A DNA stretch of 64,000 bases from a virus. The stretch covers positions 1-64,000 of IMG/VR virus record IMGVR_UViG_3300009177_000030, one strand, 5' to 3'. The position numbers were made by a program, and so were the translations under genes. A model generated the notes under the pieces. The model ran no database searches. It had not been told where the DNA came from and worked only from the letters and a program-made list of their open reading frames with translations. Below, one piece after another: positions 1-8,261 of this stretch; position 1 is the first letter of the stretch; the number at the start of each line of letters is the position of its first letter.

Positions 1-33
1 AGGAATCGGCGACCAGCGATTGGCTAGACTGAC

Positions 34-234
34 ATGCCCAAGAAAACCCCCGAACTCCCACCCATCGACCGCCGTTTGAAATCTCTCTACGCGCTGGTGA
101 GATCCGCGAACTTCATCGGCAAGCCAACTGATCCCGAAGTATTCAACGAGATGTTCGGCGTGGTTGGCCTGTTGAACAAGCGGATTGAGTTCTTGAAAGA
201 GTTGAGGAAGAAGATTGAGGAGAAGCCGAAGTGA
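34..234 (+). CDS. Small hypothetical protein (66 aa)
   Basis: Unrecognised. ATG start, no strong ribosome-binding site. The C-terminus is highly charged (KELRKKIEEKPK) and probably helical, and the N-terminus has several prolines. The stop overlaps the next start by 4 nt (GTGA), so it is translationally coupled to the following gene. No function can be assigned. Confidence 0.6.
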   Translation: MPKKTPELPPIDRRLKSLYALVRSANFIGKPTDPEVFNEMFGVVGLLNKRIEFLKELRKKIEEKPK

Positions 235-584
235 GTGAGCCGGTTTATGTCAGCCAGTTCCCCGAATACAAACCCAGCGACTTCTGGATTGACTACCGCG
301 AAGTGGATCGCGTTGCAGCTCCGAGTTTTTGGGAGATCCCGGGAAAAGCGCAACAGTTGATTAAACAACTTCCGATGGATGCTGACCCAGAGTTCGTGGC
401 CGAAGTTCGCGAAGCGGCTGCCGGTCGTTTGACTCCGAAGGAATATACGACGTGGGATCAGGTTATGGTCTGCCGCAAGCGTTGGCCGCGCGTTGAAATT
501 ACGGGCCTGAAATTCACAGGATTCGGTCGTGAGATTTTAGTCGGGCCGTCGCGAAGAGTTCCGCTCATGGAGGAGCAATATTAG
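231..584 (+). CDS. Hypothetical protein (117 aa)
   Basis: Begins at a GTG that overlaps the upstream stop by 4 nt, the dominant junction type in this genome. Soluble, mixed charge, rich in Trp and Pro. No membrane segment, cysteine pair or recognisable domain. It ends in TAG, which shows TAG is an ordinary stop codon here. Function unknown. Confidence 0.6.
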   Translation: MSEPVYVSQFPEYKPSDFWIDYREVDRVAAPSFWEIPGKAQQLIKQLPMDADPEFVAEVREAAAGRLTPKEYTTWDQVMVCRKRWPRVEITGLKFTGFGREILVGPSRRVPLMEEQY

Positions 585-585
585 C

Positions 586-891
586 ATGTACGCCACCACC
601 CCAGTAATCGCGCAGGAATTTCAGGACAAAGAAGTGACGTATGCGAAGGTTTCATCAGTCCATACACCCCTCCCGACAGTAAAACGTTCTGATGGGATCA
701 TTCTCTCCAGGTGGAAACTCAACGCCGAAGAGCGCATGGCAGTCGCTGGTGGGGCTGACATTTTCCTATACGTATGGACAGATAATAGTTTTCTGCAGCC
801 CATCCGGCTGGAGGTGGCCGAGGCGGACAGATCGCTAATCGAAACCGCCGAATTCATGGGCCTTATGTCCGACACACTCGAAAAAGGATAA
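586..891 (+). CDS. Hypothetical protein (101 aa)
   Basis: Starts 1 nt after the preceding stop, downstream of GGAG (570-573). The sequence alternates hydrophobic and polar residues and suggests a small mainly beta fold. Nothing recognisable. Part of the forward run of small accessory genes at the left edge. Confidence 0.55.
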   Translation: MYATTPVIAQEFQDKEVTYAKVSSVHTPLPTVKRSDGIILSRWKLNAEERMAVAGGADIFLYVWTDNSFLQPIRLEVAEADRSLIETAEFMGLMSDTLEKG

Positions 892-900
892 TATAGTCTT

Positions 901-1056
901 ATGCCGTCAGCCGAGGAAAAAACAGCAGAGCGCAATCTTGTCATTGATCGCGTTACCCAAGAAATCGTCCGCATCCTGCGCGACTCTGGCATGTCAAAAT
1001 TTGAAATGCAGACCGTCATTGAAAAAGCAGATCTCATCATCGAGATAGAGGAATAA
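901..1056 (+). CDS. Hypothetical helical protein (51 aa)
   Basis: Short ORF ATG..TAA. The product is strongly helical and charged, with an N-terminal EEKTAER segment and a C-terminal LIIEIEE. It fills the gap between two neighbouring genes, with 2 nt between its stop and the next ATG. Unrecognised. Support is the operon spacing and protein-like composition only. Confidence 0.5.
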   Translation: MPSAEEKTAERNLVIDRVTQEIVRILRDSGMSKFEMQTVIEKADLIIEIEE

Positions 1057-1058
1057 CC

Positions 1059-1307
1059 ATGCCCGCAATACAAGCACCCCTAAAGCCAGCCGCACCCGTA
1101 GCGGTCGCCGCACCCCCTCCGCTACCGCCGCCATTCAAAACAGGCTGCGAGTTCGAAGAGCACGCCGATGGAACGTCGACGGTCGTGTTCACTATGACTG
1201 CAGATGCCACGCAAAAGCTCAAGCGCCAAGCCGGCACGATGGAAATAAAGTCGTTCCTGTGGGATAAGCGCGGGCTCAAGCATTTTGAGCATCAGCCGAT
1301 CGTTTAA
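1059..1307 (+). CDS. Hypothetical protein with Ala/Pro-rich N-terminus (82 aa)
   Basis: The first 28 residues are a low-complexity Ala/Pro linker (AAPPPLPPPF). A small charged domain of about 50 residues follows, containing CEFEEH and WDKRG. The architecture resembles a flexible tether plus a small fold. No family is recognised. It is followed 4 nt later by the next small gene. Confidence 0.55.
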   Translation: MPAIQAPLKPAAPVAVAAPPPLPPPFKTGCEFEEHADGTSTVVFTMTADATQKLKRQAGTMEIKSFLWDKRGLKHFEHQPIV

Positions 1308-1311
1308 ATTT

Positions 1312-1467
1312 ATGACTGAGGATGTTTCAGCAGATTTAAACCGCGTCACTGAGGAGTTTCTTGGTGGTACGCCAGAGTCCCGTTTGATCGAAACGATGGA
1401 TGCTGTGGACCGTGGATACAAGTTCCTGAAATACTCGATTCGTGAGGAAATATGCCCAACCTCGTAA
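1312..1467 (+). CDS. Hypothetical acidic protein (51 aa)
   Basis: ATG at 1312 (MTEDVSADL) is preferred over an upstream in-frame start at 1285, because 1285 would overlap the preceding gene by 23 nt. Acidic and helical, overlapping the next gene by 16 nt. Function unknown. Confidence 0.5.
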   Translation: MTEDVSADLNRVTEEFLGGTPESRLIETMDAVDRGYKFLKYSIREEICPTS

Positions 1468-1931
1468 ACTCTGCCAACATCTCTGGTCGCCGTACGCGCG
1501 TCCTCTGGTGGTGCGGCCAATGCGGTGAACAGAACCCCGGGGAGGCGCGCTACTGTAGCAAGTGCCACCGTGACACCATCGAGCGCCACGCCCAACCCCA
1601 TGCGTCAGAGCGCGCCGTGGTCTACCGTCACCCAGTCACAGGAGAGATCCGGCGCCCAGCCCGAGCAGGCGAACCCATGTCACCTGTGTATGCGGCACAG
1701 GGCTACGTCCGCGAAGAGATCATGAGTATGATCCAGCATGAGAAGGAAACTGGGTCGGTACACGAAGCATCGAACTTCACCAGCGGCAACGAACCCATGC
1801 CCGAGGAACGCTTCGAAACCCCCAAAGCCCCGAAAGAAGTCGTGAATGCGATCATCGACGACTGGCGGGCGGCGAATCAGAGCGGTGATTGGACAATGGA
1901 GACTCCTTTGGTGGATGGGCCGGCGGAATGA
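1452..1931 (+). CDS. Zinc-ribbon protein (159 aa)
   Basis: Residues about 19-40 carry a zinc ribbon (WWCGQCGEQN, then YCSKCHRD), with Cys21/24 and Cys35/38 as probable ligands. The remaining 120 residues are hydrophilic and acidic without a recognisable fold. Zinc ribbons of this type mediate nucleic-acid or protein contacts. The partner is not evident. One of many small Cys-pair proteins in this phage. Confidence 0.7.
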   Translation: MPNLVNSANISGRRTRVLWWCGQCGEQNPGEARYCSKCHRDTIERHAQPHASERAVVYRHPVTGEIRRPARAGEPMSPVYAAQGYVREEIMSMIQHEKETGSVHEASNFTSGNEPMPEERFETPKAPKEVVNAIIDDWRAANQSGDWTMETPLVDGPAE

Positions 1932-1978
1932 TACCGTAACTGCTCCTAAGTGTAGTAAACTCCACATATGGTCTCAAC

Positions 1979-2341
1979 GTGCAAGTAACCCATCTGGCAG
2001 TTCAAACTGTCCAGGCGGTTCCTACGGTTACGCTACTCGACATGCTGCATGTTCAGGCTCTATGGCTTTGGAATCATTCAGCCATAGTCGCTGCCGTTGT
2101 GGGTGGCGCGTGGAAACTGTTCAAGTCCATCAAACACCTGCCAGAAAAAATTACCGGTCCAATCTCAGCCCGCATGGACGCACACGAGAAACTGGACAAT
2201 GAGCGGGAAGAGCACGTGAAGCGGGCGCTGGTTGATGCCCGTGATATCGCCGACGAAAAATGGAACGCGATGAAGGTATCGATTGATCAGATCAACATAA
2301 ACCTGAGCCGCTTGATGCGCGGTGGAGATGCGGCGGATTAA
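1979..2341 (+). CDS. Membrane-anchored coiled-coil protein (up to 120 aa)
   Basis: A hydrophobic stretch (NHSAIVAAVVGGAWKLF) is followed by an amphipathic, charged helix containing HEKLDNEREEHVK, giving a single-span anchor with a cytoplasmic or periplasmic coil. The start is uncertain: GTG at 1979 or ATG at 2042 (MLHVQAL). No ribosome-binding site decides. A holin or antiholin-like role is possible from the topology but not shown. Confidence 0.55.
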   Translation: MQVTHLAVQTVQAVPTVTLLDMLHVQALWLWNHSAIVAAVVGGAWKLFKSIKHLPEKITGPISARMDAHEKLDNEREEHVKRALVDARDIADEKWNAMKVSIDQININLSRLMRGGDAAD

Positions 2342-2423
2342 CTGGCAGTGGATGCCGGGCGGATTAAAGGGCAGCGATGCTGCTGATTAAAGGTGCGGAT
2401 TAAATTCATCCATTTGTGAAATA

Positions 2424-2591
2424 ATGCGGTTAATGGACCGCGGGGAAAAAATCGGACTGGCGATCGCCGCGGCAATCTGGACGGTCAACGGAATTATTTC
2501 AGGAACGAAGGCCTGGGGTTCCGGTGCGGTGAAAAAACTTGCTGAAAAGGTCAAGGGCTTTTTTAAGAGAACTTCGAATGAAACCAATTGA
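2424..2591 (+). CDS. Small membrane-associated protein (55 aa)
   Basis: Short ORF. A hydrophobic Ala/Ile-rich segment (residues about 10-26) is followed by a basic tail (VKKLAEKVKGFFKRT). It overlaps the next gene by 14 nt. The topology suggests a small membrane peptide. Function unknown. Confidence 0.5.
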   Translation: MRLMDRGEKIGLAIAAAIWTVNGIISGTKAWGSGAVKKLAEKVKGFFKRTSNETN

Positions 2592-2757
2592 TACGAAACC
2601 GCTGACTCCCATTCCCCACAAGCACAAAGGGCCGGCGGATAAGCCTTGTGCGACGTGTGGGTTTCTGAAGGGCCACTCGGTGCATGCGGAAGATGATCCT
2701 CTTCCGGCGCCAGATCCGCCTCCTGAAGGCGGGGGCACATATCCCCCTGGACAGTAA
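2578..2757 (+). CDS. Small CxxC/His protein, proline-rich tail (59 aa)
   Basis: ATG at 2578 (MKPIDTKPL) is chosen because it sits at the end of the preceding gene. An in-frame start at 2539 would lie inside it. CATCG (Cys24, Cys27) and GHSVH (His33, His36) could bind zinc. The last 22 residues are Pro/Gly-rich. The stop overlaps the next start (TAATG). Confidence 0.55.
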   Translation: MKPIDTKPLTPIPHKHKGPADKPCATCGFLKGHSVHAEDDPLPAPDPPPEGGGTYPPGQ

Positions 2758-3323
2758 TGCTTCGTGAGATCTGGATCGTCTCTCTGGCAGTCCGCTTTAT
2801 CGCCGTCCTGATCGGATTCCACCGCGCGCAGCGGCATTGGACCGTATGGGCGGCATTTTACTTACTGACCGGCATTGGGCTTCGCGCTTTGGACATATTT
2901 CGCCTGTGGCCTAACGATTACGCCTATCTGTGGTACGGGCAACAGATCGGCTCCACTTTACTCTTGGGTTTCCTCGTTTCCAAACTGATCCACCCGACTG
3001 AGATGCTGGTCCAGATATCTGCCTTGGCAGCGCTTGTAGCTACCGCAGTGATCTCTCAAGCGAATCACTGGCCCAGCAGCCCAACAGAGACCGTAATGTG
3101 GGGTTGCGGTACTGTTACGTTGGCGATGGGGATCATTTCGGTTATTGGTTCCAGGGAAGTCACCAGTGCTATATTGGCCGGCTTCCTGATTCTCTACTCC
3201 GCACTGATGCTGGCCGGTGCCGACTACCTGAACAGCGTGAATCTCGGGATTGCGTGGTCAGTTCTTGAGATCGTGGCGTTCGGGGCGTGGGGAATTTCGT
3301 TCCTGATTAACCGCGAGTCATAA
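2757..3323 (+). CDS. Polytopic membrane protein (188 aa)
   Basis: About six hydrophobic segments of 17-22 residues span almost the whole length, with short charged loops (HRAQRH, NHWPSS), so it is an integral inner-membrane protein. It is too long for a typical holin and has no recognisable transporter motif. It shares the TAATG junction with the preceding gene and overlaps the 3' end of a convergent gene by 17 nt. A host-envelope or superinfection role is conceivable but unsupported. Confidence 0.65.
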   Translation: MLREIWIVSLAVRFIAVLIGFHRAQRHWTVWAAFYLLTGIGLRALDIFRLWPNDYAYLWYGQQIGSTLLLGFLVSKLIHPTEMLVQISALAALVATAVISQANHWPSSPTETVMWGCGTVTLAMGIISVIGSREVTSAILAGFLILYSALMLAGADYLNSVNLGIAWSVLEIVAFGAWGISFLINRES

Positions 3324-3879
3324 CGAATTTGTGTTTCGCGAATGAACCGACCATCAACGCTCCGAGTTCGAGCATCTCCGAATGCGTCCTCGTGTGCGCT
3401 CCCGCTTTTCTTGCGACCATACGGCCATTGATCTGATACGTTCGTTCCGGCTTCGTCTTTCCCGCGTAGTGCCAGTTGTCGGCCTTGTAGATCGCCCCAG
3501 TGTGTCCGCGCCATTCGTCGGCGTACGTGACAAGGCACGGCCATGTCTCAGCCGGGATAAGGCGTCTGGAACGCGCAAGCAGAAACGTACAGGCATTAGC
3601 TGGAACCTCAGGGCGAATCGCCAACCGCGATAACGCGAGAACACCTTTCCAGTTCGCCGGGTATGTTGCTTCAGCTGCGCTTCGTGTTGGTGGAATCCAC
3701 CAAGCCACGCCAACGCATTGCTCTTGGAAGATATCACCCTCCCGAAACAGTCCATGTAAGTACGTAGCCGTGTTGCTGGCACCGGCAGCGTAGTGCTCAG
3801 CCTCAACCAAACGACGGGCGACAGCGATGTCTACATCGCGAACTACCCAGTCGGATTTGTGGAGGCGGGGATCACTCAT
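3307..3879 (-). CDS. Mom-like DNA adenine-modification protein (190 aa)
   Basis: Resembles the phage Mu Mom family, GNAT-fold enzymes that convert adenine in DNA to a bulky carbamoylmethyl-type derivative and block host restriction. Diagnostic stretches are EAEHYAAG (His29, Tyr30), LSRLAI at about 83-88, VTYADEWRGHTG at 117-128 and YKADNWHYAG at 131-140. The tyr-ala-asp / gly-his / asn-trp block is the hallmark I recognise for this family. Length fits. It is co-transcribed with the upstream HNH-type gene through a 4-nt ATGA overlap and converges on the membrane-protein gene. It probably acts on phage DNA late in infection. Enzymatic activity is inferred from family membership. Confidence 0.78.
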   Translation of the reverse strand: MSDPRLHKSDWVVRDVDIAVARRLVEAEHYAAGASNTATYLHGLFREGDIFQEQCVGVAWWIPPTRSAAEATYPANWKGVLALSRLAIRPEVPANACTFLLARSRRLIPAETWPCLVTYADEWRGHTGAIYKADNWHYAGKTKPERTYQINGRMVARKAGAHTRTHSEMLELGALMVGSFAKHKFVMTRG

Positions 3880-4661
3880 TCAGGATGCCGTTCAAGCCCA
3901 ACAAGAGCATCTTCTGGCTTCATGCCTTTGTTGTGAATACGCCAATACAGAGTGGCATAGCGCACCACCCGATTAAGCCGGGCATACTCTCTTACGGTCA
4001 TATAGCGACCCTCAAAAAACACATACTGTCCATAGTTTTCCGATTTAGATGCTTCCTCCAGCGATGCCCCGTTCTTCCATCGGTAATAGAAGGTCTGGTA
4101 GTTAATGCCTGAAGCGTCGGCGATCTGCCGAAGGGTACGCATCTCTCCCCAAAACAAAAACTTCTGACTCGTGCATCTGTTATTTCCTTGTTCTTTTACG
4201 GTCGCCCAATAGCAGTTGTCGGGAGCGTAGTCGCCGTCGTTGTTGCGCCGTTCAATAGAATGCTTTTTGGACGGGCGAGGCCCCATGTCGGCCAGGAAGC
4301 TCTCATATGATTCGAGCCAGCGCTCGCAGACTTTGATTCCACGCCCACCGTAACGCGGCCATGAAGGTTGATTGGGATTCAGGCATCTGGTTTTGATTGC
4401 CCCCCAGCACGCGAACTCTGGCGTACCTGTGGCTCCGTGAGTTTTGTTGGTGGGGTTTTCTTTTGCAAGACAACCACACGACCGAGTTGTTCCGGCCCTA
4501 AGGTTTCCATAGATAACGACCTTTTCCGTTCCACAATCACAGCGGCATTTGTACAAGTACTGAATAGATCCGCCCGGCGACCTTCTTTCTCTATCGAAGC
4601 CTAACACCGTGAATCTGTTAAACTTTACGCCGGGTTGAAGTATGCTGTGTTTAGGTCGCAT
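3876..4661 (-). CDS. HNH/AP2-class phage endonuclease-like protein (261 aa)
   Basis: The N-terminus (about 1-75) has a Cys-rich module, CRCDCGTEK followed by SCGCLAKEN. The centre (about 95-160) has YGGRGIKVCERW, FLADMGPRPS and NNDGDYAPDNCYWAT, a pattern common in phage HNH/AP2-associated endonucleases. The C-terminal third contains short helix-turn-helix-like repeats (LRQIADASGINYQTFYYRW, VREYARLN), typical of specificity modules in homing enzymes. It lies upstream of the Mom-like gene in a 4-nt-overlap pair and diverges from the portal gene 30 nt away. It may be a selfish gene or a partner of the modification enzyme. Confidence 0.6.
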   Translation of the reverse strand: MRPKHSILQPGVKFNRFTVLGFDRERRSPGGSIQYLYKCRCDCGTEKVVIYGNLRAGTTRSCGCLAKENPTNKTHGATGTPEFACWGAIKTRCLNPNQPSWPRYGGRGIKVCERWLESYESFLADMGPRPSKKHSIERRNNDGDYAPDNCYWATVKEQGNNRCTSQKFLFWGEMRTLRQIADASGINYQTFYYRWKNGASLEEASKSENYGQYVFFEGRYMTVREYARLNRVVRYATLYWRIHNKGMKPEDALVGLERHPE

Positions 4662-4690
4662 GTTTCATTGTAATCGACAAAACGATTTTT

Positions 4691-6742
4691 ATGCCAGATA
4701 ATTTTGACCTTCCGCCATTAAAAGATGACTCCGCCGAACCGGACACAACCGAGTTCAATATCATTCAATGGTGCGACTCTCGTCTGAAGCGCGGACAAGA
4801 ATTTTTGACCAGCCAGATCGGCTACAACCTGATCAGTTCTGCGATCGATAGTATCTGGTCTAACGAGAAAGGCAACAACGTCTCCTACGCCCCGATGGCG
4901 AAGTCGGGTCTGAGCAAAACAAGTTGTAATTTAATTCCGAAAATTTCTGAAGACCTGACAGCCCAACTCACCGACACCCGCTATTTCTGGAACTACCAGA
5001 CCCAAAACCCGAAGTATCAAAAACAGGCCGAAAATTCCAACAAAGAGGCCGAGCACTGGTACAACAACCGCCAGATAGACCTTCGCATCGCCGACGTCAT
5101 CCGCGACTACACCGTAGCTGGCACCGGCGTGGCCCACCACTACTATTCCCGCCAGTTGAATGACCTGATGCTCGAGCGGGAAGATCCGCGGAACGTCTAT
5201 CCGATCGATCCGATCAGTTATCACACGTTCCAGGACTGCAAAGGCGTCATTGTACGTCGTGCGCGCACTCCGGACTGGGTAAAAGAGGAATTCAATAAAG
5301 TCGTTAAGCCAGATACCGGTGGAAACGTCGGCAGCGGCTTCTTTGGCTGGATACAGCGCGTCATTGAAGGACCCGGAGAGCGTGGTGGACCGCTTTCGAA
5401 GCGTTCGAAGGCTGACTCTGCAATTCCCGGCAGTCCTACCGTATTCGTCAACACGATGTACCTGCGGGATATGCGGGTCAACAAGACCGGCAAGACCGTG
5501 CGCATGGGTCCGTGGGAAGAAGTCGACGTACCGGGCACGCCTGGGTCACTGGGAACGTACAACCCCGATACCGCGCAGATGGAAAATCAGGTTCTCCCGA
5601 CTCCGCCGTCGAAAAAGTGGCAGGCTGAAACGCCATGGTCCTACGAAGTGCCGCCGGGAGCACCTCTGTACCCATTCCACCGCATGATTGTCTGGGGCGG
5701 CGGCGCGCTGCTCTATGACGGGCCGTCTCCGTACTGGCACGCGAAGTTCCCGCTGATTAAATTCACCCTGAACCCGCAAAATGGCTCGTGGTTCGGCAAG
5801 GCTCCGCTCTGGGACTGTCTGCCACTGCAGAACTCCATGAATGCGAATCTCCGCGTCATTGACGACCATGCGGCGAAGGTAGCTCAGCCGGCGATCATCG
5901 GGGATCGCAACGTTTCGAAAGCAGAAATGCAGAAAGCGGACTCCCGGGCGCCGGGCATGAAGATCCGCACCAACATGGCTTCGGGTAAGGGGATTCAGAT
6001 TGTGAATCCGGGGATGCTCGATCCGATTATTTGGGAGATTATTAAGTTCTGTATTGAGCAGATGCAGAAGATTGCGGGGACGTTTGATGCGTCGTCGATG
6101 GCGGGGCTGGCGCAGATCCCGAGTGACGATACTATCGACACGATTATGAAGACCATGACCCCGGCTACGCGGTTGCGGTCGAGAATATTAGAGGGGGCAT
6201 ATAAAGATTTAGCCGAGTTCCAATTATATGGAATGTACCAATTCGATACGATTTCCAAGCGTGTTGCGATGCTAGGACCCTCGGCGGTCACCCGCGAGGA
6301 CTTTGATTTTGCGGCAGGTACTCAGATTCCTGATGACGTTCCAGATGGTGAGCCAGGGGACATTGCGGGATTCGAAAACGCCCTTGGGATGGACAACCCG
6401 CGTCCGCTGTACTTGCGTGCGCGTGCGATGCTGATGTCGTTCGCGTGCAAGTTCGATCCGTCTTCGCTTTTGAACTCAGCCGGGCAAGCCGAGCTGATGA
6501 AATTTTTTATGATGGCGAAAATGGGCTACTGCTCCGTGTTCACTTTGTGGGACAAAATGGGCATCCTTGCTACGTGTATCCCTCCCGGCCTTAGTGTGCC
6601 GCCCGACGAACTGGGAAGGCTTGCATTACAGCAACAGCTAGGGATTGGGCTTATCGCAAATGCGCAAGGGCGCAAGGCGACCGACCAGACGGCTCCATCT
6701 ATGGGCCAGAGCGGTAATGGTCCGATCATCCAGACTTCTTGA
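4691..6742 (+). CDS. Portal protein (head-tail connector), 683 aa
   Basis: Large soluble protein at the start of the head module, followed by scaffold and capsid genes, which is the position and size of a podovirus-type portal. Early region: GQEFLTSQIGYNLISSAIDSIW. Middle: DPISYHTFQDCKGVIVRRARTP and WFGKAPLWDCLPLQNSMNA, of the kind seen in phage portals. The C-terminal part (about 440-580) is helical, as expected for stem and crown. The dodecameric portal channels DNA into the capsid and docks the terminase. ATG at 4691 lies 29 nt from the divergent HNH gene. Confidence 0.85.
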   Translation: MPDNFDLPPLKDDSAEPDTTEFNIIQWCDSRLKRGQEFLTSQIGYNLISSAIDSIWSNEKGNNVSYAPMAKSGLSKTSCNLIPKISEDLTAQLTDTRYFWNYQTQNPKYQKQAENSNKEAEHWYNNRQIDLRIADVIRDYTVAGTGVAHHYYSRQLNDLMLEREDPRNVYPIDPISYHTFQDCKGVIVRRARTPDWVKEEFNKVVKPDTGGNVGSGFFGWIQRVIEGPGERGGPLSKRSKADSAIPGSPTVFVNTMYLRDMRVNKTGKTVRMGPWEEVDVPGTPGSLGTYNPDTAQMENQVLPTPPSKKWQAETPWSYEVPPGAPLYPFHRMIVWGGGALLYDGPSPYWHAKFPLIKFTLNPQNGSWFGKAPLWDCLPLQNSMNANLRVIDDHAAKVAQPAIIGDRNVSKAEMQKADSRAPGMKIRTNMASGKGIQIVNPGMLDPIIWEIIKFCIEQMQKIAGTFDASSMAGLAQIPSDDTIDTIMKTMTPATRLRSRILEGAYKDLAEFQLYGMYQFDTISKRVAMLGPSAVTREDFDFAAGTQIPDDVPDGEPGDIAGFENALGMDNPRPLYLRARAMLMSFACKFDPSSLLNSAGQAELMKFFMMAKMGYCSVFTLWDKMGILATCIPPGLSVPPDELGRLALQQQLGIGLIANAQGRKATDQTAPSMGQSGNGPIIQTS

Positions 6743-6791
6743 GACATAAGGCGCTGGATGGCTACGGGGATGGGTTTCTTGGGGGTGTCGC

Positions 6792-7001
6792 TCACTCATG
6801 CCTCCGTCCACACTTATCGCACATAGGCGGCTCCATGCATTCATTCGGGCACTGACCGTTCACGTTCTCAGTCCAGCAGTATTCGCAGAGTTTGCCGGGG
6901 ACGTAGCCGTCGAGGTCGGATGGAAGCGTGACATCCAGACAGCGGTTCTCTGGCGCTTCGAACGTGCGGATTAGTTTGGTGGCGATGGATTCTACGCTCA
7001 C
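6792..7001 (-). CDS. Small zinc-binding protein (69 aa)
   Basis: The second half carries paired cysteines (CEYCWTENVNGQCPNEC and MCDKCGRRHE), suggesting one or two zinc sites. Last gene of a five-gene minus-strand operon with 4-nt overlaps. No family recognised. Confidence 0.6.
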   Translation of the reverse strand: MSVESIATKLIRTFEAPENRCLDVTLPSDLDGYVPGKLCEYCWTENVNGQCPNECMEPPMCDKCGRRHE

Positions 7002-7228
7002 GAATCCCTCCCAGCCTTAATCAACGCCATAGCCCAATCCCCAGTGCGCTCCGGCGGGTAGATATGAAACCTAAACACCGGATTCTCTCCGAGTTGAATC
7101 AGGAGCGGCATGCCGTTCTTCTCAACGAGGTCTGGATTGAGATCATCTGCGGAATAGAAGCGCTGTTGCGGCATGATCATGCTCAGCAGTTCCTGCCAGG
7201 AGGGTTTGTCGGCGGTGAGGTTGATCAT
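6998..7228 (-). CDS. Hypothetical protein (76 aa)
   Basis: Small soluble protein overlapping both neighbours by 4 nt. Contains MPQQRFYSADDL and a central region rich in hydrophobic residues (MPLLIQLGENPVFRFHIYPP). No domain recognised. Its place in an operon led by a helix-turn-helix gene suggests an accessory or regulatory role. Confidence 0.55.
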   Translation of the reverse strand: MINLTADKPSWQELLSMIMPQQRFYSADDLNPDLVEKNGMPLLIQLGENPVFRFHIYPPERTGDWAMALIKAGRDS

Positions 7229-7389
7229 GCGTGTAGTGTGTCCCCAGGCGATATCGTATTGCTTAATGCCGTAGCCGTGCTAAGAACGGTAGCCACGATG
7301 TGGCGATCAGCACCGGCAGATTTGAATAAATCAAAAATCTGCTTGGTTAGTATCAGGCACAGATCTAGGCGCTCCTCCGGTGTCTTCAC
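7225..7389 (-). CDS. Hypothetical helical protein (54 aa)
   Basis: Short ORF beginning at GTG 7389, which overlaps the upstream stop as GTGA, and ending with an ATGA overlap into the next gene. The junctions on both sides make it a convincing gene. The product is helical (ERLDLCLILTKQIFDLF). Function unknown. Confidence 0.6.
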   Translation of the reverse strand: MKTPEERLDLCLILTKQIFDLFKSAGADRHIVATVLSTATALSNTISPGDTLHA

Positions 7390-7556
7390 AACCCCATCCC
7401 CCGCAAAACATCCTCAGACAGATGCTGGCCGCAGCAGGTGCAGGTGGCAACGGGGTAGTCGGGAATGGTTATTGTCGGATGGCCGCCGGGCGCATATTCG
7501 CGACAGCGCTCTGGGTATTTAGCTTGAAACTTGCGGACTCTCTCTGCACTGGTCAT
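7386..7556 (-). CDS. Small CxCC protein (56 aa)
   Basis: The start MTSAERVRKFQ is selected because its ATGA overlaps the stop of the preceding gene. An upstream in-frame start would overlap further. Contains ERVRKFQAKYPERCREY, typical of small basic phage proteins that resemble HNH-associated or zinc-binding modules, and TCTCCGQH near the C-terminus. Function unknown. Confidence 0.6.
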   Translation of the reverse strand: MTSAERVRKFQAKYPERCREYAPGGHPTITIPDYPVATCTCCGQHLSEDVLRGMGL

Positions 7557-7738
7557 CGCGCGATAAACCACCTTCCACGGAGGCCATTTATTTTTTTCGC
7601 CTTTACTGTGCCGCGCTCAATCCAACGCCACACAGTGCGAACGCAAACACCGTGCTTATTTGCGTATTCTTTCGGGCTTAACCAGTCTGGTCCGGCATTA
7701 TCCCTGTCGAGTTTTATTTTGACCACATCATCGGCCAT
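7553..7738 (-). CDS. Excisionase/AlpA-like helix-turn-helix protein (61 aa)
   Basis: A single helix-turn-helix of the excisionase (MerR-like) type spans residues about 19-48: WLSPKEYANKHGVCVRTVWRWIERG, then a wing-like KAKKINGLRGRWFI. Such proteins bind DNA as regulators or recombination directionality factors. First gene of the minus-strand operon. A TATAAT element lies 12 nt upstream, so it may regulate its own operon and the divergent head genes. No integrase is visible, so a regulatory role is more likely than excision. Confidence 0.7.
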   Translation of the reverse strand: MADDVVKIKLDRDNAGPDWLSPKEYANKHGVCVRTVWRWIERGTVKAKKINGLRGRWFIAR

Positions 7739-7749
7739 ATTTACTCAGC

Positions 7750-7755
7750 ATTATA
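7750..7755 (-). promoter_or_regulatory. Candidate -10 box of the HTH operon
   Basis: Perfect TATAAT on the minus strand 12 nt before the ATG of the HTH gene. No convincing -35. The 104-nt divergent gap (7739-7842) also carries TTGACG and TTGACA on the plus strand (about 7791-7820), which could serve the rightward head operon. Confidence 0.35.
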
Positions 7756-7848
7756 TCATGTCACGTGGCATCAGCGTACATTACTGCACATTGACGTATA
7801 GGTTGTTGACTTGACAGGACTTACAGACTTACCCTCACTCCAGTGGCT

Positions 7849-8076
7849 ATGATTGGCAGAATGAGCGGCGCAGATCCTGACCAGGACGGTGCAGGCGGTC
7901 CAGCCAGCGCCTTCGGAAAATCCAGCATCAAGAACGGAAAGTTCCAGGGCGCTAAATCCCTGAAGCCATCCAGCAAAGCCTTCAAAGGCGACAGCGCCGG
8001 GAAATTGAACAAGTCCGGTGCGACGACAAGATCTGAATCACTCGCGCGGTTGCGCGGTAAGGGAGCGCTGGCGTAA
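7849..8076 (+). CDS. Gly/Ser/Lys-rich small protein (75 aa)
   Basis: Low-complexity basic protein with FGKSSIKNGKFQGAKSLK and a C-terminal LARLRGKGALA. The start is ambiguous between ATG 7849 and ATG 7861 (MSGADPD). Its position just before the scaffold region suggests a small DNA-associated or virion protein. Unrecognised. Confidence 0.5.
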   Translation: MIGRMSGADPDQDGAGGPASAFGKSSIKNGKFQGAKSLKPSSKAFKGDSAGKLNKSGATTRSESLARLRGKGALA

Positions 8077-8114
8077 GCGCCTGACTAGCGGTCAGGGGTA
8101 GCCATTTAACACTT

Positions 8115-8261
8115 ATGACTCACAAAGGTTCCATGAAAGCCGGATCAGGCAAGCACAGCATGGGCAAGACCGCCGGTTCGAAGAAGACCACAGGTTTCGC
8201 GAAGCTCGGCGGCGCGATGAGCAAGAAGAACACGATGGACAGCCCGGCGTCCTGTAAATAA
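8115..8261 (+). CDS. Small basic protein (48 aa)
   Basis: Short ORF. Lys/Gly/Ser-rich (GSGKHSMGKTAGSKKTTGF), ending ASCK. Similar in composition to the preceding gene and to 11709-11897, so a small DNA- or capsid-associated basic peptide is plausible. The stop abuts an 11-codon mini-ORF (8262-8297) that also ends ASCK, apparently a duplicated junction. Confidence 0.5.
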   Translation: MTHKGSMKAGSGKHSMGKTAGSKKTTGFAKLGGAMSKKNTMDSPASCK

